NCBI GenBank assembly: GCA_947579605.1
Contig: OX388318.1
Coordinates: 25,096,098 to 25,160,097, forward strand
Direction of reading: 5' to 3'
Length of the DNA stretch: 64,000 nucleotides
Origin: Athripsodes cinereus
Taxonomy: Eukaryota; Arthropoda; Insecta; Trichoptera; Leptoceridae
The notes under the pieces were generated by a model. That model had not been told where the DNA came from. It worked only from the letters and a program-made list of their open reading frames with translations, and searched no databases. This document shows positions 22,520 to 30,600 of this stretch, in pieces (position 1 is the first letter of the stretch; each line of letters starts with the position of its first letter). A program made the translations under genes and the position numbers.

Positions 22520-22720
22520 CCCTCCGCACAAGCATTTAGTTGCTTATGGAGGGAGCATTTTTACCGTGTGTTATATTGTTTTTTTTTTTTTTATTATTTT
22601 ATTTTATTCAATTTTTCACAATTACAAATAAAAACAAAACTTAACATAATATACCATTTACAATAATTTTACTCCACTCCTTTTAAGCAACTTAATGCTT
22701 GTGTAAGGAGTGTAGATGTA
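22520..22720. mobile_element. Two retroelement 3' tails in inverted orientation with hairpins
   Basis: At 22520-22553 CCCTCC..GGAGGG closes a loop with ACAAGCATTTAGTTGCTTA. At 22675-22712 on the minus strand CACTCCTT..AAGGAGTG closes the very similar loop ACAAGCATTAAGTTGCTTA. The SINE-A hairpin (CCTTTCAC..GTGAAAGG) has the same loop type. A T-run and A/T-rich tail lie between the two hairpins. These look like 3' ends of LINE/SINE partners. Confidence 0.6.
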
Positions 22721-23179
22721 TAGCATTACAGATAAAATTTATAAAAATATCACCAACAGATGTGTAAAAAAAATTGTAACGAGAAAAAAATATATATATA
22801 TACCTAACGTACTGCAAACATAATTACGTCTGTAATAGAAAAATATTTTAATAAAAATAAACAACTATCAAACATAAATATTATCTACAAACATTAACAA
22901 ATCAATTGATAATTTATTAATGTAATATCAATGTATACTGTGTATTTATGAATAAAATTAATATATTTAAAAAAAAAAAAACTTCTAGTAGGTAATATAA
23001 AAAAATCAATAAATTTCCGAGGGATCCCTGGTAATAATTGATTTCCCACTCTTTTCTGTAAGTTTTCGTGTGTCCTGCAATTCAAGTTTAATAGATTTTT
23101 TAGTTAATTAAATGACATTTTTGGAGTTGTCTACATTCGATTGTAAATCACTCATAGGTACATTTACTGGGTATACTAC

Positions 23180-23470
23180 TTCTTCTTCTCCTTGGGCAAT
23201 TATTAGTCCCACATGGTGGTGGGGTCTGCCTTTCTTGTTTCGTTACGCCACTTGGTTCTGTCGAAAGCATCCTCATGGGAAACATCGCAGCTCCTCATGT
23301 CTTGTCTTACTACTTCACGCAATCTGCGCTTTGGCCTTCCTCTAGGTCTCTTGCCGGTAACCTCGATACATTGTGCTTAATTGCCTACATACTCAGGTGG
23401 TCTCCTGCCACATGGCCATACCATCGCAATCTGCTCTCTTGTATTTTATCTCGTATTTTACTGGGTATAC
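23180..23470 (-). mobile_element. RTE-like LINE C-terminal fragment
   Basis: The minus-strand frames give SRLRWYGHVAR, GKRPRGRPKRRLREVVRQDM and, near the end, DRTKWRNETRKADPTTMWD with a stop. RWYGHV, GKRPRGRP and TRKADP form the typical tail of RTE-type insect LINE proteins. It is interrupted by at least one stop. Confidence 0.8.
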
Positions 23471-23693
23471 TACGGACTGGGCATACTACTGAATAAATAA
23501 CCTGCCTATTGTAGAAATTGACTGAAACCTGATGTTTCTTTTAAATCGAAATTTGCAATCAGAAATCAACTATGTATGTTAGTAAATACTATAGCTTTTT
23601 AGTTCAAAAGGTCATATTTTACCATATTTATCATTACCGGCTATACTATACTAAATGTCTCGTAACACTCCTCTTTAAAACACACGGCAATAA

Positions 23694-24398
23694 TCTGTAT
23701 AAATAAAAATTAATTGACCATGTATGTTCCCCCAAAACTTGAGAACGGCTGAACCGAATCGGCTGATTTTTTTTTGTTGTGTTTGCGTGAAAGAAAATTT
23801 TTGGAAAATTCAACGGAAAAGTCGGAAATCTGGATCGTATTTTTGTATGAAAGTGACGTTTGTATGACAGTTCCGCTGTCGCGTGTTGCCATAACGAAAA
23901 ACTATGAAAAAATGTTTTACCCACCATCAACGACTTTTTTTTTGTTATGTTCAATAAAAGAATATGGATAATTAATAATTATACAAAATCAACGATGAAG
24001 TTTTTTATAGATTGGCCTTAAGACCTTAAGGCCTTGATTATAGACAAATTATTGTAAGTAGGGTATATATTTTCAAATTAGAATCTTTAACCATACAATT
24101 TAACATCTGTGGTTCTGAAATTTATATTTTGAAAAAATATAGAAAGAATCATAAATTTAAAATGAATAGGTATCTAGGTACCTAAAAAATAAATTAGTAC
24201 CTACATAATTATATTACGTACAGCAGATAACTTATGAACAAATCTGAGTTAAATATAATTGTTCAACATAAATGAATTTTATTTATTTACACTATACGAT
24301 GACACACTTGCACAATTACGGGAGTTTGTAAAGATATTAAAAATAATATTAATTACTCATTGATTGTTAGGCGGTACGAAGTTCGCTGGGTCAGCTAG
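23694..24398 (+). mobile_element. Helitron-like non-autonomous element
   Basis: It begins TCTGTATAAATAAAAATT after an A and ends GGGTCAGCTAG before a T. This is the TC..CTAG / A-T insertion pattern of Helitrons, and the ends resemble non-autonomous lepidopteran Helitrons. The internal AAAACTTGAGAACGGCTG motif is widespread in such elements. No Rep/helicase coding is present. A second element with the same 3' end is at 54389-54673. Confidence 0.75.
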
Positions 24399-24399
24399 T

Positions 24400-25330
24400 A
24401 AAATATAATGTTCATTTCGTATACGTAGATCCTACCTGCAGTATTTAATAATTTTCTATTATGCTCATAATAATATGGATATTTGGAAACACTTACAGTG
24501 TAATATACAAACTGACAAACATATAATTGTATATTATGTAAACAACAGGTGTATCTATTTTTATATACGGTGTCCTATAACCATAACAAATATGGAATGA
24601 GTTATGTTAATACCTATGGATTCCTTTTAGGGCCGAAATTATAAACGAGGAACCCAATATTCGTAAGTATGTCGACACTTTACGAACGGATGGCGATCTA
24701 AAAAACTATTTTGACAATTCGTTAAAAAGAAATATTTTTGCCTAATATACCCATTGTTTTCAACCGGTGGTCACATAAGATCTTGCCTGTCCCTTTTATC
24801 TACCTGCTCCCCATTCATAAAAACTCCACCCAACAATCTCATAATTTACACAAAACAAATGAGTAAATGACAGCGGTTCTATGAGAATATATCCTAACAA
24901 AACACGTGCGTAGATTCATCTATTGTTATTTCTTTCTCTCTTCAGGCAAATAGTGAGACAGCAATGCTAGTCGTCAAAACTAATCCCTGGTCGGTCGGCC
25001 AGTTAAAGCCGATGGTAGCATTTTACTGAAATAATATCAACGGATGTTTATAATGATGAAAAACGAGTAGTTATATCAAATTTTGGACCATATTAAAATG
25101 ACTTGAGCTAACGGACTTTTATAATGTTGGCCCTAAGAGTGAAATGTGTGGCAATACAAAATAGCGCCTAGCGACGTCACACCGGACTAATTCAATAACA
25201 GTAAATATGTATTTTTAAAATGAAAATAATGAATGAAAAGTTTTATTTTATCGTTTCTTATTAGGATATTCGTGATCAGTGTATATTTATTAATATGAAT
25301 TGATAACATTTATTCATATTCCTCACACAT
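24400..25330. other. AT-rich interval without recognisable gene
   Basis: No motif, repeat or long frame could be assigned. Confidence 0.4.
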
Positions 25331-25339
25331 GCATGTTCC

Positions 25340-25790
25340 CCCCACAAATAAATGTTTCGAATTGTTTAATTATTGAACGGAACAAAGACAATGTATGTCT
25401 TTGACAGAGCGTTTATTATATAGTATTATTTCAATTTCTGACTGTGTTTTTTAAGCATAATATTAATATAGGTACCTAAATTACAAAAATGTCGATTTCT
25501 CGAATATAAGACATTTCTAGTTGTAGCGTTATGGAACAGAGGCCTGAGTCAACAACACACTATCGCGTCACGTTCCCGCTCCGCTAGCGTTCGGGTGCAG
25601 ACGATGGTGCGCCAAAGTGTTAATTTTCGTAACTATTGTGTATCTTAGCAACGAAATTGACACTTGCTTGCAACATCGTCTGCACCCGAACGCTAACGGA
25701 GCGGGAACGTGACACGAAAGTGTGTTGTTGACTCAGGCCTCTGGACAGTTGATAATATTGACCTGTTGATCATTGTTTGACCTTGAAAGA
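25340..25790. mobile_element. Family D repeat carrying MITE-3
   Basis: Family D sequence (TTTCGAATTGTTTAATTATT, CGATTTCTCGAATATAAGAC) continues to ATGGAA and resumes at GACAGTTG. MITE-3 (25537-25743) separates the two. The copy at 48056-48275 runs through this point without interruption. Confidence 0.75.
25537..25743. mobile_element. MITE-3 (201-base hairpin), CWG flanks
   Basis: The element at 25540-25740 starts AGGCCTGAGTCAACAACACA and ends with its complement. The arms include GTTCGGGTGCAGACGATG-type sequence on both sides. CAG and CTG flank it. Its ends (AGGCCTGAGTC) and centre resemble MITE-2 (TAGGCCTAGTC), so the two are probably sister families. Confidence 0.85.
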
Positions 25791-26149
25791 TTCCAGAATT
25801 TGTTTTTACTTACATATAAATATCCATAATTTTAAATAATTCAAATATTGATAGGTATTGAAATTTGTTTTTTTTATTCGTCTCTTCATAATTTATCTAT
25901 TATATTTTTTCCGAATTGTTTAGTATAATTTCAATTTAATTTAATTCAAGATTTTGTGTTTCTATTTTGACCATACTTTTTTTTTAATATTGACTATTTT
26001 ATTTCTTGTCTCTAAAACTATAATTGACAATATTTTCTTTTGACAATTTATTTTTGTCCTAGTATACATGTTTTAATTTTTATTGGTAAATCACATTCAA
26101 TTGTTGTATATATATTTTTTTTGTTTGTCTAGTAATTTTAATCATTTTA

Positions 26150-26352
26150 AATTCAATTTATCCTTTGTACCTGCATGTGAAGTTTGTTTCAGATTATATA
26201 TTTTTTTCTCATTAATTTATTATCATGAAACTGTAACTGTATAATGTCTTCGTCTGTCAAATTGTTTTAATTGTTATTTTTATTTTATTGTTCAACATGT
26301 AATGGGCTCTGCCGTGTAAAGAAGTTAAATAAATAAATAAAATAAAATAAAA
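26150..26352 (+). mobile_element. LINE 3' untranslated tail
   Basis: Ends CATGTAATGGGCTCTGCCGTG and AAATAAATAAATAAAATAAA, matching the terminal block of the minus-strand LINE tails at 19278 and 48585. The upstream boundary is unclear because the body is low-complexity. Confidence 0.55.
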
Positions 26353-26550
26353 TATTGTTTATGTGAATGCTGTGCTTTTTCTCCACTCTGTAGATTTAAA
26401 TAAATGTTAATACATAAGTACGATATGTTAAAAACATAATATGTATTATAAGTAGGTATATAATATATTGTCTTTGTTATTGGATATGTACCTACTTAAT
26501 ACATAGCAATTTACATAAAAAAGGAGTGTTAGCAGTGCGGAATACAATAA

Positions 26551-26813
26551 TTACTACTATTACTACTACACCATCACGGCATATCCCGCAAGTGGGGAAG
26601 CCAGCATATCAGCTAAATGTAATAAACACGCATGCTGTCCTCGCTGTGCTAACAAAAAAATTAAGGCATTCAGGATGGGTGGCAAACCTCACCGCTGAAT
26701 TCAAGACGTAAAATGTCTTCACTTTTTCGAACACCTGCCTTTTGCAGGACACTCGAGAACTTATGGAAAAGAGTGGAAGATCAATTTATTCTTTGCCGGC
26801 TGCTCCAAGGAAC
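26551..26813 (-). mobile_element. Family B repeat, near full-length
   Basis: Starts with a (TAC)n run, then CCATCACGGCATATCCCGCA. It runs through AGGATGGGTGGCAAACCTCA and GCACCTGCC-like blocks to TGCCGGCTGCTCC. It is the best minus-oriented copy. Confidence 0.85.
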
Positions 26814-26924
26814 TTGATATAGTTGTAGTACAAAAATAAATGTAAGATGTTTTATTCCACTTTATAGGTTTAAATTGAAAGAAACGTCTTTCGTCTTTCA
26901 ATCACATTGCCAATCTAATTGATA

Positions 26925-27165
26925 TACCTACCTGTTAAAGCAATCAAAAGACATTTCCAATAAAAAAAATAATGAGTGTTCTTCAAGTCTGCAAAATAAA
27001 AGATATTATGTACCCTAATTTTAATAAACAATGGTGATTGTTGTAAAAAGGTGCACTTCTATTATATGCACCACCAAAATATTCTGAGTCAACACTATGA
27101 TAATTTTATAAATGCATCTAAAACAAAAGACTCGAGGGAGATATTATTATGAACGTATCTTTTCA
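26925..27165. repeat. Family H repeat, uninterrupted copy
   Basis: Shares ATACCTACCTGTTAAAGCAA, GTAAAAAGGTGCACTTCTA and ATAATTTTATAAATGCATCTA segments with 59898-60215. The sequence TTCTTCAAGTCTGCAAAAT here is the continuous form of a site that carries an insert there. Confidence 0.6.
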
Positions 27166-27272
27166 AACCAACGTTCATTGACTGATTGATTCGAAATTTT
27201 TCCTTTGAACATCCAATCTATATTAAAGATCATTGTTATTTATATCAGTGTTATTTGTACTAGGTATACTAT

Positions 27273-27647
27273 TGTAACGTAAATCGTTTTTCTATAACTT
27301 GTGTCAGGGAAAATAAAGTCTGAATTCAATTAAAAGGATGACATCTTGAAAATTAACAATTTATTTAAACGTTTTTATTTATTTACAATTATTATTTATT
27401 TAAAATACATATTACAACATCTATTATTTATATATACGTCACATATTATTACAGTTCACACAGATTTCTTATATACACATTATATAACATCTTTCTTCAA
27501 GCCTATCTAGATCTTTCTTTTTTTCATCAAAACCAAAACAACCACCTGTCATTATTTTCCAAACATTCCATAACCAAAAATAATATAAAAATTCAAATTC
27601 ATTAAACTTCCAAACTTAAGTACCCTCCTAATGGTGATTACGTAACA
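27273..27647 (-). repeat. 3' LTR
   Basis: Begins TGTAACGT and ends ACGTAACA on the plus strand. Read in the sense direction it is TGTTACG..CGTTACA. A TATATATAAATAA box and several AATAAA strings are visible in sense orientation and could serve promoter and polyadenylation roles. Confidence 0.95.
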
Positions 27648-27660
27648 TTGCCTCCCTCTT
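27648..27660 (-). promoter_or_regulatory. Polypurine tract
   Basis: Sense sequence AAGAGGGAGGCAA lies directly before the 3' LTR and just after the stop codon, the expected plus-strand priming site. Confidence 0.85.
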
Positions 27661-27663
27661 AAT

Positions 27664-30600
27664 TTAGTTCGTCCCGAACGAATTCTCTGGATGAAGATAG
27701 GAGCATCCTGAATCCTCTCTGCAATGTGAAGTCTTGAAGAAATAACAAGGTACAGACTTCTTGATGTTCTCACTATACCCTGGATTAAAACAACAAACTA
27801 AAACATTAATTCCAGTATTACAGAAGATCTCTTCTATCATATTTCGAACAACTTTCCAATCCATACTGCCACTTATCCTTGCTATGCCGAGCTTCGTAAG
27901 ATTCATTTGTAACATTTGATCCCGCAAACTTTGTAAACAGTGCCACATCTGAACATACTCTGTTTGTTCTTCAGGGATTGCTTTATTTACCATGTAAAAT
28001 ATATGTCGTTCCCCATGCTGTAGATGGACCGCTTCTCCAATTTTCAAACTCTTGGCCTTAATCTCTTCCAATATCCCGTACTTCTTCTTGAAAACTTTGG
28101 CTATGCCATTAGTAAATTTTGCATTCTGAGCCAAGCAATGAGCCAAAACATAATCCTCTGGAGTGTCAAAAAGATCTTGCTCAACTTCGATAGTGACACC
28201 ATGATGAATTCTTCGTTGAGGCGTCTTCATAAACTCTTCAAAACTCTTCTCTTCACTTAGGACTTTACAGACTTGAACAATCGGGTTGTTTCCTTCACTT
28301 TTATTGTCTCCTAAAAACGGTGCTAAGCGATTGAAATGTACCACCCTCGGCTTGCCATTTGATTTTCGTCGTATTCGATAAATAACGTCATTTATTCTTT
28401 TAATCACCTCGTACGGTCCTTCCCAGGATTTTTGAAGCTTCGGTGAATAGCCTCGTCTCCGTTGAGGATTGAACAACCAAACTAAATCTCCAGCTTGATA
28501 CCCTCCTTCCACAGCTTTGACATCATATCTTTCCTTCATCCTGTCACTAGCGACTTGAATATTAGCCCGCACACGTTCATGGATGTCGTTCATCTTTCTC
28601 CGAAGTTCCGATACATAATCTTCTCCAACAAGATCCTCTCCAGGCTTAGATCCATACTGCAAGTCGCAAGGTAACCGTAGTTCACGGCCAAAAATCACAC
28701 TTGCTGGTGTTTGTCCCGTTGTCTCATGAATTGCCGAACGATAGGCCAATAAGAACAAGTGGATGTATTCGTCCCAATCCTTCTGATGATCAGACACCGC
28801 CTTCGACAGATATTTTCCACATGTTCGATTCATTCGCTCCACCATTCCATCCGACTGTGGATGCAAAGCAGTTGTTCTCGTTTTTCGAATTCCCAATATC
28901 TCACATACTTGCTGAAATACGGCTGACTCAAAATTTCTTCCTTGATCCGAATGAAGCTCCAAAGGTACTCCAAAACGACTTATCAGCTCTCTTACCAAGA
29001 TTTCAGCAACAGTGGTAGCCTCTTGATTTGGTAATGCATAGGCTTCTGTCCATTTACTAAAATAGTCCATTGCTACTAAAATATACTTGTTCCCTCTTTC
29101 AGTTGTGGGAAACGGTCCTGCTATGTCGATGGCTATTCTTTCAAATGGACTACCTACATTGTACTGTCTCATTGGCGCACGCCTCTGTTTTTGAGGTCCG
29201 TTCGAAGTAGCACAAGTCACACATCTTCTACACCAATCTTTTACATCTTCAGTGTAACGGACCCAATAAAATCTCTGACGAATCTTTTCTGTAGTTTTTT
29301 TAACTCCCAAGTGTCCACCAGACACATCATCGTGAAGCAGCTTAAGGACATCAGGAACTCTCTTCCTTGGAACCAATAGCTGTTGTTTCTGCTGTGTTCC
29401 ATCTTCACTTTCCAGAATACGTTTCAACAACCCGTTTTCCACAACTATGGATTGCCATTGTGCCCAATATGATTTAACATTTGGTGAACATGAAGCTATT
29501 TCTTCCCATGAAGGTTTTCGATCATTTTCTTTCCACTGCATCAAAAGTCCAAGGTCAGGATCTTCCAACTGGTGCGCTCGAATTTCATCATCTTGCCAAA
29601 AATTATCGATGACTGTAGTTCTACGAATCATGACGAACCTTTCCTCCGCTTTATTACAATGCTGGCAATCCTCTGGACATGGACGCCTTGACAGTGCATC
29701 AGCATTTTTATGACGAAGTCCAGCTCGATGCTCAGAATCATAGTCATATTCTTGCAATCTTTCTATCCATCTTGCAACCTGACCTTCAGGATTCTTGAAT
29801 CGTAACAGCCATACAAGCGCCGAATGATCTGTCCTTAAAAGAAATTTCCGTCCATATAGGTATTTGCGGAAGTGCTCAACTGACTTGATTACAGCAAGTA
29901 ACTCTCTTCGCGTTACACAATAGTTGCGTTCCGGCCTTGACAAAACTTTACTGAAGTACGCAATTACGCGTTCTTGACCATCCTGAACCTGAGATAGTAC
30001 ACTTCCAATGCCGACGTTGCTTGCATCCGTATCCAGAATAAAATTCCCTTCGGCTCGAGGATAACTTAGAATCGGGGAATTAATCAATACCTTCTTCAAT
30101 TCTTCAAACGCGCATTGGCATTTTGAATCCCATATAAATTCATTACTTTCTTCTGTGAGTTTTGTCAATGGTTTAGCGATATCAGCGAAGCCCAAAACAA
30201 ATCGCCGATAGTAAGTGCTTAAGCCTAAAAAGCTTCTTACTTCATGCTTGTCTTTAGGTGTAGGCCAGTCTTGAACAGCTCTAATCTTCTCAGGATCCAC
30301 CGCCACTCCTTCCTCAGAGACAACATGACCCAGATAGTTGACTTGTCTTCGGAACAATGTACATTTCTTAACATTGAGTTTCAAGTTGGCCGCTCTCAAT
30401 CGTGAAAACACTTGTTCCAAATTTCGTAAGTGCTCCTCAAAACATTTTCCAAGCACGATGATGTCATCCAGGTACACTAAACAGGTCTCCCACGACAATC
30501 CTCTCAGCACGCTTTCCATTAAACGCTCAAAAGTAGCCGGAGCGTTACAAAGTCCAAACGGCATAACAATGAACTGCCATAATCCACTTCCAATAGAGAA

